64,000 nt of DNA from Deltaproteobacteria bacterium (GTDB taxonomy: Bacteria > Bdellovibrionota > Bdellovibrionia > Bdellovibrionales > JAMPXM01). The stretch is from assembly GCA_017302795.1 (NCBI GenBank), contig JAFLCB010000008.1, forward strand, positions 165,879 to 229,878. The letters are read 5' to 3'. Shown here piece after piece: positions 27,881-36,334 of this stretch. Positions within the stretch are counted from its first letter, which is position 1; each line of letters starts with the position of its first letter. The notes beneath the pieces were generated by a model. That model saw only the letters and a list, made by a program, of their open reading frames with translations. It was not told where the DNA came from and ran no database searches. A program made the position numbers and the translations under genes.

Positions 27881-28136
27881 GCATCGCGCGGGTGTGGTCA
27901 CGAGCACGATCAGCGTGCGCGCGGGGACGTGCGTGCGGGTGTGCTAACGAGCGCGATCAGCATAGGCACAGCGTGCGCGTGCGGGTGTGCTAACGAGCAC
28001 GATCAGCATGGGCACAGCGTGCGCGCGGGGACGTGCGCGCGGGTGTGCTAACGAGCGCGATCAGCATAGGCACAGCGTGCGCGTGCGGGTGTGCTCACCA
28101 GAAAAATCCGCATAGGCGCAGGCGGGCGCAGGCGGT
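27881..28136 (+). repeat. GC-rich tandem repeat array upstream of a REP-type transposase
   Basis: Five diverging copies of a unit containing GGGTGTGCTAACGAGC and GATCAGCATAGGCACAGC. The GGGTGTG landmarks are at 27890, 27937, 27983, 28041 and 28087, giving periods of 47, 46, 58 and 46 bases. Copies alternate: units 1 and 3 carry an insert (GCGCGGGGACGTGC), units 2 and 4 do not, so the array looks like a duplicated ~105-base dimer. The last copy decays into a tandem GCGCAGGCGG. Each unit has TGCT/AGCA and GTG/CAC pairs that could fold. Bases 27830-27880 and 28137-28274 show no gene. Confidence 0.85.
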
Positions 28137-28274
28137 GGACACCTGCTTTCGCAGAAAGCTCAGTTTGCGCTTCGAATCGCAATGTCCATCCTTCGGAAAG
28201 TAAGACCATCGATCAAATCGAAATTACGGTGAAATATTGACTCTTTAGATAGTCTCAATTATATTGCCCCGCTG

Positions 28275-29009
28275 ATGAAACAGATGAATTTGTTTTTACA
28301 ACCAACGCCAGAATTTCGAACGGTTAAACGGTCGAACGTTGTCGATAAAAACAGTGCCGATAAAAACGGTACCAATAGAAACAGTGCCGAAAAAAACAGT
28401 GCCGATCGAAAACAGAGGCATTTAAAAAAAGAATGGCGCTATCTCGATCGGCGAACACACGGTGGAATGACATCTAACGGACGAAGGAAGCAGCGACGTC
28501 CACTTGCGACGAAAAAGTGGATTCATGTTGTTTTGAAATCAGATCGTGCCGTAGGAAGTAAAAGTTTTTTGACGGCCAAAAACCAAGTTTTTCTGGAGCG
28601 ACTGCTGAAGTTGAAGGCGAGGAAGTTCGGAGTTGCAATCGCTGACTTCGCGAATGTCGGAAATCATATTCACCTAAAAATTCGAATTGCCGATCGTATG
28701 GAGTTTGGGAAGTTTTTGAAATCTGTGACCGCGCAAATTGCGAGGTTTGTGACGGGCGCGCGCCGAGGACATCCGTTTGGTCGTTTCTGGCAGGGCTTGG
28801 CCTACACGCGAGTTTTGTCGTCGCGTTACGAAGAAGTTCAGCTCCGAGGCTATATTGCTGCTAATCGGCTAGAAGCCTCATTGCCAGGAAGTGCTGGGAA
28901 AGCTGCCCGAGAAAAGTGGCTCGCCGAATTCAATAGGCACATACAACGGCTTCGACGAATTGATTTCGGAACACCTGTGGCCAGTGGTCAACGCTTTGAG
29001 CCCGGTTGA
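28275..29009 (+). CDS. REP-associated-type Y1 (HUH) transposase (RAYT/IS200-like family)
   Basis: A single-strand-specific HUH nuclease of the Y1 transposase superfamily. The HUH motif is GNHIHLKIRI (His131, His133). The catalytic tyrosine is most likely Tyr193 in GYIAANRLEA, and ATKKWIHVVLKSDRAVGS is the usual N-terminal strand region. The N-terminal ~45 residues are atypical: a run of near-identical 5-residue units (NSADKNG, NSAEKNSADRK) encoded by a ~15-base tandem repeat. With 244 residues the domain appears complete. There are no IS200/605-type second ORF or obvious element ends, so this fits a domesticated RAYT that acts on nearby palindromic repeats. A direct ribosome site is not obvious. 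Confidence 0.85.
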   Translation: MKQMNLFLQPTPEFRTVKRSNVVDKNSADKNGTNRNSAEKNSADRKQRHLKKEWRYLDRRTHGGMTSNGRRKQRRPLATKKWIHVVLKSDRAVGSKSFLTAKNQVFLERLLKLKARKFGVAIADFANVGNHIHLKIRIADRMEFGKFLKSVTAQIARFVTGARRGHPFGRFWQGLAYTRVLSSRYEEVQLRGYIAANRLEASLPGSAGKAAREKWLAEFNRHIQRLRRIDFGTPVASGQRFEPG

Positions 29010-29034
29010 AACAACCGGTTGAACCATTTTTTTT
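29002..29034 (+). terminator. Hairpin with T-tract at the end of the RAYT gene
   Basis: Perfect 7-bp stem CCGGTTG / CAACCGG (29002-29008, 29012-29018) with a 3-base loop, overlapping the stop codon. A run of eight T follows at 29027-29034 after an 8-base gap. The gap makes it a suboptimal terminator; it could alternatively be a structured site recognised by the transposase. Confidence 0.5.
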
Positions 29035-29067
29035 GCTGACAAGGAGCATGGGCCTGATGGCGGCCCC

Positions 29068-29156
29068 GCGGAACCCGGCTGAGCCCCGCCTAGCGCCGTG
29101 CACCCCGCAGAACCTGACCCACACCGCGCGTCCCAGCGGAACCCGGCTGAGCCCCG
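29068..29156 (+). repeat. 21-base direct repeat, two copies 68 bases apart
   Basis: Identical 21-base copies at 29068-29088 and 29136-29156, each starting GCGGAACCCGG and ending GAGCCCCG. They can form a small CCGG...CCGG fold. They lie just downstream of the RAYT gene in a very GC-rich non-coding stretch (29035-29334) with no supported gene. Confidence 0.8.
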
Positions 29157-29334
29157 GGCGACTAACGCGCAACGGCAATGCCGGCCTTCTAAAACATGGA
29201 CATGTCCCGCGCCTTTGGCCGTTGTTCAAAGTTTAGTGTGAATCTCCCCTTGCTCTCCGAGGCCTGCCCCTCGCGAAAATTTCCACCAAGGTTTGTGTGA
29301 CAGTTTTGCTTCGAGACTGATAAGTTTTCGCCCT

Positions 29335-32300
29335 ATGCCGAACTCAGAAAACACCAAGCCTCAAAGCGACGGGCAAGCCTCGTCTCATCTACAGCCGAAT
29401 GAACTTTCCGACGGTAAGAAGAACGCGAAAGTTCCGTCGCATTCTCCCAAGAGGTACCAGCTCAAAAACCCAGTTCGTATTGTGACAGCTGCCTCTTTGT
29501 TTGACGGGCACGATGCGAGCATCAATTTAATGCGAAGACTTTTACAAGACTCTGGTGCCGAGGTGATTCATCTTGGTCACAACCGCTCGGTGCTGGATGT
29601 CGTCAATGCGGCTCTTCAAGAGGGCGCACAAGGAATCTGTCTTTCAAGCTATCAAGGCGGTCACATGGAGTACTTCAAGTACACCAAAGATCTCTTGAAG
29701 GAATCTGGTAGTTCTCACGTAAAAATTTACGGTGGTGGTGGTGGCGTTATCGTTTACGACGAAAAACGCGAACTCGAAAAGTATGGCATAGATCAAATTT
29801 TTCATCCTGATGATGGGCGAAAGCTCGGTCTAGAAGGGATGATCGATTTGATTCTTGAGGGCTGCGACTTCAACCCCATTGACGGAGTCAACGGCGCTGG
29901 TTCGCAGTTTATCCTCACAGATCGTCCCGAGCTCCCATCCAGAGACTTGGGAGTTGCGCTTAGCTCAATCGAACTTGATTCGCCCATTCCGAAAGACGTC
30001 GCCAAACGGCTCGACTCTTTTAAGCGAAAGTTGCCAGGACAGCCACTCGTGCTGGGTGTAACCGGAACGGGCGGAGCAGGGAAGTCGTCGCTTGTGGATG
30101 AACTATTGCAGCGCCTTCTCAATGCCTATCCGGGTATGAAGGTCGGAGTTGTGTGCGTCGATCCGTCTAAGCGGAAAACGGGTGGTGCCCTGTTAGGGGA
30201 TCGCATTCGCATGAATTCGCTTTCTCGTCCGGGAGCGTATATGCGTTCGGTTGCCAGTCGCGGTTCTGGAAGCGAAATTGCGGTCGCCCTACCAAAGATG
30301 CTCGACTTTCTAAAGGGCTATGACTTTGACTTGTTGATTGCGGAAACGAGCGGAATCGGACAAGCACAAAACGCGATCACGACACTTTCAGACCTCACCC
30401 TCTACGTAATGACTTCTGAATTCGGGGCGCAATCGCAGTTGGAAAAAATCGACATGATCGATTTTGCCGACTTGATAGCGATCAACAAAGCGGATCGACG
30501 TGGATCTCAGGACGCGCTTCGCGATGTAAGAAAGCAGTTCCGAAGATCGCGAAAGCTGTTTGATGCTCCAAGCGAAGCTGCTGATCAGAAGCTGCCAGTT
30601 TTTCTCACCCAAGCTCAGCAGTTCAATGATGATGGCTGCAATCAATTGTTTTTCTCGCTGGCGCAACAGCTTGCCTTGAAAGAAGCCGCCCGTGCAGACT
30701 TTTGGAATCTGAAAGAGGAATACCGTTCAAAGGTGCGTGGCGTAAAGCGATCAACGATCGTTCCCGCTGAGCGGCAAAATTATCTCGCAGAAATTGCGGG
30801 AACAGTACGTCGCTACAAAAAGGAAACCGAAGAGTTAGCAACGGTTGCATCAAAGATTGGTGCCGCAGAAATTTTAAAGGATGTGACGACGATAGATGTT
30901 CGACACGTCAAACAATGGCGAGAACGTCTGGGCGAGGACATTTTTCAGCGCCTAAATTCTTGGTCTCAATTTGTCGGTGCCTACCAAGGTGACGAGTACG
31001 TTTACGAGGTTCGCGGTAAAGCCATTCGTCAGCCGCTGATCAGGCAATCACTTTCGGGTACTAAAATTCGGCGTGTTGCCACTCCGAAACTTTCGGATTG
31101 GGGCGATCGCTTGCGATTCTTGAGGCTGGAGAATATGCCCGGTGAGTTTCCTTTCACCGCAGGAGTTTTTCCATTGAAGCGGGAGGGCGAAGATCCGGCT
31201 CGTATGTTCGCCGGCGAAGGTCCACCGGAGCGAACGAACAAAAGATTTCATTTTCTGGCAAAAGGTCAGCCGGCCAATCGCCTATCGACGGCTTTTGATT
31301 CGGTAACTCTTTATGGGCAAGATCCCGACAAGCGTCCTGACATTTATGGAAAGATCGGCGAATCCGGTGTTTCAATCTGTACGCTGGACGATATGAAACG
31401 GCTTTACGCTGGTTTCGATCTTTGTGCTCCAAACACTTCTGTTTCTATGACGATCAACGGTCCTGCGCCAATGATTTTGGCGTTCTTCATGAACACAGCT
31501 ATCGATCAGCAGGTAGAGAAAAAAGAAAACAAACTTGGTCGAAAACTGACGGCAGCTGAACATCAAGCAGTAGAAACCTGGACGCTTGAAAATGTTCGAG
31601 GAACTGTTCAGGCCGACATCTTAAAGGAAGATCAGGGGCAGAATACTTGCATTTTCTCGATCGACTTTGCATTAAAGATGATGGGAGATATTCAAGAGTA
31701 TTTCATTACAAACAAGGTAAAGAATTTCTACTCTGTTTCAATTTCAGGCTACCACATTGCCGAAGCGGGCGCGAATCCGATTTCTCAGCTTGCGTTCACA
31801 CTTTCCAACGCCTTTACCTTCGTTGAATATTACCGCGCGCGCGGAATGAAGGTTGACGACTTTGCGCCCAATCTTTCATTCTTTTTCTCAAACGGCCTTG
31901 ATCCCGAGTACTCGGTAATTGGTCGCGTAGCTAGACGAATATGGGCGATCGCGATGCGTGATCTTTATGCGGCGGCAGACCGTTCTCAGAAATTGAAGTA
32001 TCACATTCAAACTTCGGGGCGATCTCTGCACGCTCAAGAAATTGATTTCAACGACATTCGCACGACTCTTCAGGCACTGCTTGCAATTTATGATAACTGC
32101 AATTCGCTTCATACCAATGCCTACGATGAGGCAATCACTACGCCGACGGAAGAGAGTGTTCGTCGTGCGATGGCCATTCAGCTCATCATCAATAAAGAAT
32201 TCGGGATGGCAAAGAATGAGAATCCAATGCAGGGGTCATATTTTTTTGAGGAACTCACTGACTTAGTCGAAGAAGCTGTATTGGATGAATTCCTTCGCTT

Positions 32301-32706
32301 AGCCGAGCGTGGCGGTGTGCTAGGGGCAATGGAGACCCAATATCAGCGCGGGAAGATCCAAGATGAATCGATGCTCTATGAGCATTTGAAACATTCTGGT
32401 GACCTGCCGATAATCGGTGTGAACACCTACATTAACCCGAAGACAATGGTTGCCGGCTATGAGCCACCGAAAATTGAAATGGCGCGTGCGAGCTATGAGG
32501 AAAAAGATCTGCAGTTAGGCCGTGTGACAGACTACCAAAAGTCAAACAGCGCTGCCGGAGCTCGGGCTCTGCAAGAACTGAAGGATGCAAGCCTCAAAGG
32601 TGAAAATGTGTTCGCGGCACTTATGAAAGCGTCACGTGTTTGTTCGCTCTTTCAAATGACCCAAGCTCTTTACGAGGTTGGTGGCCAATATAGAAGGAAT
32701 CTCTAA
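29335..32706 (+). CDS. icmF: Fused isobutyryl-CoA mutase (IcmF): B12 domain, G-protein chaperone and mutase
   Basis: Adenosylcobalamin-dependent interconversion of isobutyryl-CoA and butyryl-CoA (or a related acyl-CoA). The B12-binding domain is N-terminal (DGHDASI, Asp57-Gly-His59 ligand motif; GGGGGVIVYDE). A MeaB-like GTPase follows (TGTGGAGKSSLVDELL, CVDPSKRKTGGALLGDRIRM, ETSGIGQ, NKADRRG). The catalytic TIM barrel of the mutase (SVSMTINGPAPMILAFFMNT, YHIAEAGANPISQLAFTLSN) occupies the C-terminal ~560 residues. The order and ~1120-residue size match IcmF. ATG 29335 is preferred over TTG 29293, which would only add a hydrophobic scrap. It would channel branched-chain carbon into beta-oxidation. 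Confidence 0.93.
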   Translation: MPNSENTKPQSDGQASSHLQPNELSDGKKNAKVPSHSPKRYQLKNPVRIVTAASLFDGHDASINLMRRLLQDSGAEVIHLGHNRSVLDVVNAALQEGAQGICLSSYQGGHMEYFKYTKDLLKESGSSHVKIYGGGGGVIVYDEKRELEKYGIDQIFHPDDGRKLGLEGMIDLILEGCDFNPIDGVNGAGSQFILTDRPELPSRDLGVALSSIELDSPIPKDVAKRLDSFKRKLPGQPLVLGVTGTGGAGKSSLVDELLQRLLNAYPGMKVGVVCVDPSKRKTGGALLGDRIRMNSLSRPGAYMRSVASRGSGSEIAVALPKMLDFLKGYDFDLLIAETSGIGQAQNAITTLSDLTLYVMTSEFGAQSQLEKIDMIDFADLIAINKADRRGSQDALRDVRKQFRRSRKLFDAPSEAADQKLPVFLTQAQQFNDDGCNQLFFSLAQQLALKEAARADFWNLKEEYRSKVRGVKRSTIVPAERQNYLAEIAGTVRRYKKETEELATVASKIGAAEILKDVTTIDVRHVKQWRERLGEDIFQRLNSWSQFVGAYQGDEYVYEVRGKAIRQPLIRQSLSGTKIRRVATPKLSDWGDRLRFLRLENMPGEFPFTAGVFPLKREGEDPARMFAGEGPPERTNKRFHFLAKGQPANRLSTAFDSVTLYGQDPDKRPDIYGKIGESGVSICTLDDMKRLYAGFDLCAPNTSVSMTINGPAPMILAFFMNTAIDQQVEKKENKLGRKLTAAEHQAVETWTLENVRGTVQADILKEDQGQNTCIFSIDFALKMMGDIQEYFITNKVKNFYSVSISGYHIAEAGANPISQLAFTLSNAFTFVEYYRARGMKVDDFAPNLSFFFSNGLDPEYSVIGRVARRIWAIAMRDLYAAADRSQKLKYHIQTSGRSLHAQEIDFNDIRTTLQALLAIYDNCNSLHTNAYDEAITTPTEESVRRAMAIQLIINKEFGMAKNENPMQGSYFFEELTDLVEEAVLDEFLRLAERGGVLGAMETQYQRGKIQDESMLYEHLKHSGDLPIIGVNTYINPKTMVAGYEPPKIEMARASYEEKDLQLGRVTDYQKSNSAAGARALQELKDASLKGENVFAALMKASRVCSLFQMTQALYEVGGQYRRNL

Positions 32707-32707
32707 A

Positions 32708-33310
32708 ATGAAATGGTCTGTAGTCGGAAGATTCTGCGCCTTGGTCGTGGTGATTTTCATGAGTCACTTAATTTCTTGTACATCCAAAGACAAAGTCGAA
32801 ACGACGGTCGCGGGGGACCCATGGTTCCGCGCAGCACGCACGGCTGATATTGAGGTGATGAAAAAAATGGTCGCTGAGGGAAAAGAAGTCGACTCTACTT
32901 CCGAGGTCGGTGTTACCGCGCTCTTGGTGGCCTCTCGAATGGGAAATCTTCAAACGATGAAGTGGCTCTTGGAAAATGGCGCGAATGCCAAGCATCTTGA
33001 TCACGACCGCCAATCGGCGCTGAGCTATGCGTTGACCGGACTTGCGACTGGACCAAAACAGGTTCAAGCCGTCGAACTTTTGTTAAAACATGGCGCCGAT
33101 CCTTTTGTGGTGGATGTGATTGGCTTTGTTCCAGTCATGGAAATGTTGGCATTGGAGATGGACGGCCCGTTGAAGATGTTAAGCTATTCAGAGAAGAGAC
33201 AGTGCGACCGAATGCCAAAGGTAAAAGGTGAAATGACCTTGAGCCAAGCTGCGCGGAAAATGAATCGAATAGATTTAGCCGAGTTTTTTGAAAAACAAGG
33301 TTGCTGGTGA
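32708..33310 (+). CDS. Ankyrin-repeat lipoprotein
   Basis: A 200-residue predicted lipoprotein. The signal peptide WSVVGRFCALVVVIFMSHLI is followed by the lipobox LISC. Three ankyrin-type repeats follow: WFRAARTADIEVMKKMVAEG, TALLVASRMGNLQTMKWLLE-NGA and ALSYALTGLATG-QAVELLLKHGADP, with a degenerate fourth. It probably mediates protein contacts in the periplasm. ATG 32708 lies one base after the icmF stop, with AGAAGGAA inside the end of icmF as ribosome site. Its stop overlaps the next start (GTGA). The operon position between a mutase and a peptidase gives no functional hint. Confidence 0.8.
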   Translation: MKWSVVGRFCALVVVIFMSHLISCTSKDKVETTVAGDPWFRAARTADIEVMKKMVAEGKEVDSTSEVGVTALLVASRMGNLQTMKWLLENGANAKHLDHDRQSALSYALTGLATGPKQVQAVELLLKHGADPFVVDVIGFVPVMEMLALEMDGPLKMLSYSEKRQCDRMPKVKGEMTLSQAARKMNRIDLAEFFEKQGCW

Positions 33311-33918
33311 GAGTTCTCGTTACGGGGTTTCAGCCATTTTTAGACGAGAAGGTGAATCCTACCCAAGCAATTGCCGAATTTGTCAATTCTTGCGAGTTTC
33401 ACAAAATGGATCCGAAGCTTTCACGGCTTGACGTGCGCGGACTGGTTCTTCCTGTGGAATTTGATCAGGCATTTCAAAGGCTAGAAAGAGAACGACGGGA
33501 ATTTAATCCCGAAGCGATCGTTAGTTTCGGACTGGCCGGCGGCCGTCAAACATTTGATATAGAAATGCTCGCCGTCAATGAGCGCGGGGGAGAACAATCC
33601 GACCGTGGTGACAATCAGGGCAAAGTATTCAGCGGTCCAATTGACAAAACTGCTCCGCGGGTGCTCCCCACGACTCTGCCAGTAGAAACAATTCAGACTT
33701 TTTTATCGCAGGCGAAGGTACCGAATCGAAAGTCATATTCGGCTGGCACTTACGTGTGCAATGACCTCTTTTTTCAAATGCAGGAACGTCTCCGTTTCAC
33801 TCGGGTGCGAAGTGGCTTCATCCATGTTCCGAGGGTGATATCGTCAGGGTCCAAATCAGCAGAACTTGAATGGCCTCTATTCGAAGTTACCGTGATGGCG
33901 GTTTTGAAATCACTTTAG
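33307..33918 (+). CDS. pcp: Pyroglutamyl-peptidase I (pyrrolidone-carboxylate peptidase)
   Basis: Removes N-terminal pyroglutamate from peptides; cytosolic cysteine peptidase (C15). The family N-terminus VLVTGFQPFLDEKVNPTQ is present. The catalytic triad regions are IVSFGLAGGRQTFDIEMLAVN (Glu), SAGTYVCNDLFFQM (Cys) and SGFIHVPRV (His). At 203 residues it matches the usual ~205-215. The GTG at 33307 overlaps the ankyrin gene stop as GTGA and gives the correct family start (RVLVTGF). The gene is convergent with the pseudopilin gene. Confidence 0.88.
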   Translation: MRVLVTGFQPFLDEKVNPTQAIAEFVNSCEFHKMDPKLSRLDVRGLVLPVEFDQAFQRLERERREFNPEAIVSFGLAGGRQTFDIEMLAVNERGGEQSDRGDNQGKVFSGPIDKTAPRVLPTTLPVETIQTFLSQAKVPNRKSYSAGTYVCNDLFFQMQERLRFTRVRSGFIHVPRVISSGSKSAELEWPLFEVTVMAVLKSL

Positions 33919-33940
33919 CCATGTGACGCCGCCCTTTTCC

Positions 33941-35554
33941 TCAAGGTCCAAGCGTGATGCAAGTACGATTCGGGAAGCTTCCGCCCAGAGTTCCGTCGAA
34001 ACACAAGCGCCGTTCGAATACGCCGGCGACGTTGCACGACTGTCCAAACGGCACATTCAATCGAGAATAGGCATCGACCGTGGTGTTATGAGTGACATTA
34101 ATACCCCCAAACGTGCAGTTTCGTGGCAGTGCTTGCGCACAGTTTTGGATAGAAGCCGTACCGGAAAGTATCCCGTTATTGCACATTCTAACTTGGGCAT
34201 CGCAAGACTTTCCAAAATCAACGACTGCTGAAGTGTAAGCGACAACCGTGTTGCTGTGAGGAATTGGCACACCCCAAGGCGTCAAGCAGTTTGCAGCTTG
34301 CTGAATACTGCAATTAGGAAACTGCGCCGTGCCGCTAAGAATTCCGTCGTAGCAGGTTCTGGTCTCTTGTGGACAGACCGAACCAAACGGCACCGATGTG
34401 TAACCAAAGGCAACCCGTGAAGTTGCATGCTGAATCATTTCTCCCCAAGGAAGTTGGCACGCGACCGCCGCTCGCTTTGCGCAGGCTGGAAATTTTCCGT
34501 TCCCGACAAGCGTGCCATTCGCACAAGTTAAGGTATCAGATTTACATTCTTCTTTGAAGGAAACCGAGGCTTGGTTAAAGGCAGTGACACTGATTCCATT
34601 TTCGATCGTCTGCCCCCAGGGTGTAAGGCAAACCGGCTCGATACTGACGGGAATCTCAAAGACCTTTGAAGCATTTGGAGCCGGTCCCAAATTAGCAATC
34701 TGGAATCGCACCTTGTGCGTTTTTCCGAAGGCATTCGTGGCAAGTCGAATAGTGGCTGTGACCGAGTTGGCTGAAGTCGGTTCCAAACACTGAACCATGA
34801 TTTCGGGTGAACTCGAATCACAGGCGTGCCAAACGAGTGGAAATTCCGTTTGCTCATTTGCGATAGACAGAACCACAGATTTTGAACTGGTGACGGATGA
34901 CAACCAAAGTTTTTCCGGTACGTTTACTAATTCCGGTGGCTGGTTGTACTCAATCAAATGGGCATGTGAGTACTGCACGGGCTTTAAGTTCAATGGGGTA
35001 ACCGCCTTATTTTGTGAATAAAGCTGCTTGAGCGACAGATTCACCACAAAACGAGTCGGATATTTGCAGTCTGTTTGGGCGTTGGCACAATAGGCAGTAA
35101 AAGTTGTCGATACCTCGAAGCGACAAAGCGCTCGGCGATCTTCACCGCATCCTTGACCATTTTCATCAAAAAGAGCGGGCTTATCTGGCGGAGCGGTCCA
35201 AACTTTCTTCAATGACGGATCAGTCAGATCTGTTAGCCACAAAGGGAATGGCTTACCGATAGCGCATTTTGGAGGAATGCCACGCGCTGGGTTTCCTAGG
35301 CAGTCACGCAAATCGGAGTTCTTTTCGTGCGTTGCGCTGAACAGAAAAAGTCCTCGGTCTTGTACAACACCGTGAAAGAAGTTTCCAAGTTGGTCGCGTG
35401 TATTCACCTGACGAGTTCGTTTAAGGAAGATCCCCTGGTTTTCTTGAAGAGTGAGAAAAGCAACGGCCGAAAGCGCGACGATCACGGTGACTACCAAAGC
35501 CTCCATGATTCCGACCCCTTTTTCTGAGCGAAGAATCTTACAAACTAGTTTCAT
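33941..35554 (-). CDS. Pseudopilin-like protein with four Cys-rich PWG modules
   Basis: Type II/IV-pilin-like exported protein of 537 residues. The prepilin peptidase site is SEKG|VGIMEAL (Glu at mature position 5), followed by the hydrophobic helix VVTVIVALSAVAFLTL. After a mixed ~290-residue region come four tandem modules of about 55-65 residues. Each runs C-x(2)PWG, then H, a V-A-Y/F element, V-x-F/P-F-G-x2-C, C-x2-G-x-L-x-G and a final C (CLTPWGQTIENG, CQLPWGEMIQHA, CLTPWGVPIPHS, then a PWG-less copy NCTFGGINVTHN). ATG 35554 overlaps the upstream gene's stop (ATGA). Secreted through a type II or IV pilus machine, it may form a tip adhesin (inference). Confidence 0.8.
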   Translation of the reverse strand: MKLVCKILRSEKGVGIMEALVVTVIVALSAVAFLTLQENQGIFLKRTRQVNTRDQLGNFFHGVVQDRGLFLFSATHEKNSDLRDCLGNPARGIPPKCAIGKPFPLWLTDLTDPSLKKVWTAPPDKPALFDENGQGCGEDRRALCRFEVSTTFTAYCANAQTDCKYPTRFVVNLSLKQLYSQNKAVTPLNLKPVQYSHAHLIEYNQPPELVNVPEKLWLSSVTSSKSVVLSIANEQTEFPLVWHACDSSSPEIMVQCLEPTSANSVTATIRLATNAFGKTHKVRFQIANLGPAPNASKVFEIPVSIEPVCLTPWGQTIENGISVTAFNQASVSFKEECKSDTLTCANGTLVGNGKFPACAKRAAVACQLPWGEMIQHATSRVAFGYTSVPFGSVCPQETRTCYDGILSGTAQFPNCSIQQAANCLTPWGVPIPHSNTVVAYTSAVVDFGKSCDAQVRMCNNGILSGTASIQNCAQALPRNCTFGGINVTHNTTVDAYSRLNVPFGQSCNVAGVFERRLCFDGTLGGSFPNRTCITLGP

Positions 35555-36309
35555 AAGCACACTCTCTGGTGATCGGTGACTGTGACAGATCCATTCAAAC
35601 AACGGTAGATTTTAAAATTCGGGGTGCACGTCGCGAGGCCCGGTGGGACTGTTTCCATGAACCTGTTATTGTGTCGAAGATATTTTGGTGCCGTTGGTGT
35701 TTCAGTAACAAGTACGCAGTCTCTGGCAAGTGGCGTCGCCAAGACATATTCTGGAGATCGCTTATACGGATGATTCGCTGGAAGTGAAGGCCATTCGGCT
35801 TGTACGCGGGCCAGTGCAATATTCGCGGTGCGTTCGCTTAACTTGAACGACACAATTGAAAGGCCGTTCTGAAAATTCGAGCAAGAAACTTTCACCTCTT
35901 TATCGGCCTCACATTTAATCCAAACAGGATTTTCAAGTCGGGCGTCATCACTGAGAATGGTCATGGTGAGCGTAGTATTGACGAGATCCCCTTCGACTTG
36001 GCCATTCGGCAAAATCGCGTGAGGGGATACAACGCGAAACCATCCGGGTCGCATCTTGAAGCCAAGTTGAAGTGGCTGAAGTGGAAGATTGCGCGGTTTG
36101 TAGTTAAAACTTCCAAAGCCCTTTTCTATCGTTCGCTCGAGCTTCATCTGCGCATCTATTGTGGACTGCATAACGGTGTAGGCACCGAGTCCAACGATCG
36201 ATAGAACCACCAGAGATACCATAATCTCTGTCAAAGTGAAACCAAGCTGAGAATCGTTCGGGCCGAGCTTGGTTGCTCGATCGGCGGTCACGCGATCGTT
36301 GGTGGTCAC
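35551..36309 (-). CDS. Prepilin-like protein with N-methylation motif
   Basis: A 252-residue pseudopilin or minor pilin. The cleavage and N-methylation site QLG|FTLTEIMVSLVVLSIVG has the canonical Glu at +5 and a long hydrophobic helix. An unusually long leader (~22 residues, MTTNDRVTADRATKLGPNDS) precedes it. The soluble domain contains paired cysteines (IKCEADKEVKVSCSNF and CTPNFKIYRC). The start is GTG 36309, with GAGGGAC upstream. It is first in a two-gene operon with the Cys-module pseudopilin. No ATPase or secretin genes are near, so the machinery must be elsewhere. Confidence 0.82.
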   Translation of the reverse strand: MTTNDRVTADRATKLGPNDSQLGFTLTEIMVSLVVLSIVGLGAYTVMQSTIDAQMKLERTIEKGFGSFNYKPRNLPLQPLQLGFKMRPGWFRVVSPHAILPNGQVEGDLVNTTLTMTILSDDARLENPVWIKCEADKEVKVSCSNFQNGLSIVSFKLSERTANIALARVQAEWPSLPANHPYKRSPEYVLATPLARDCVLVTETPTAPKYLRHNNRFMETVPPGLATCTPNFKIYRCLNGSVTVTDHQRVCL

Positions 36310-36334
36310 GCGGTATAAGTCCCTCGTTAGAAAG

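Noticed and set aside
27881..28136. CRISPR array
   Set aside because: The repeated units are contiguous and similar along their whole length; there are no unique spacers of constant size between short identical repeats and no cas genes nearby.
28930..29229. Minus-strand 99-codon ORF and plus-strand 76-codon ORF in the GC-rich repeat stretch
   Set aside because: Both are Arg/Pro-rich translations of repeats with no start context.
34060..35030. Plus-strand ORFs opposite the Cys-module pseudopilin
   Set aside because: Shadows of the repeated modules on the minus strand; no ribosome sites.
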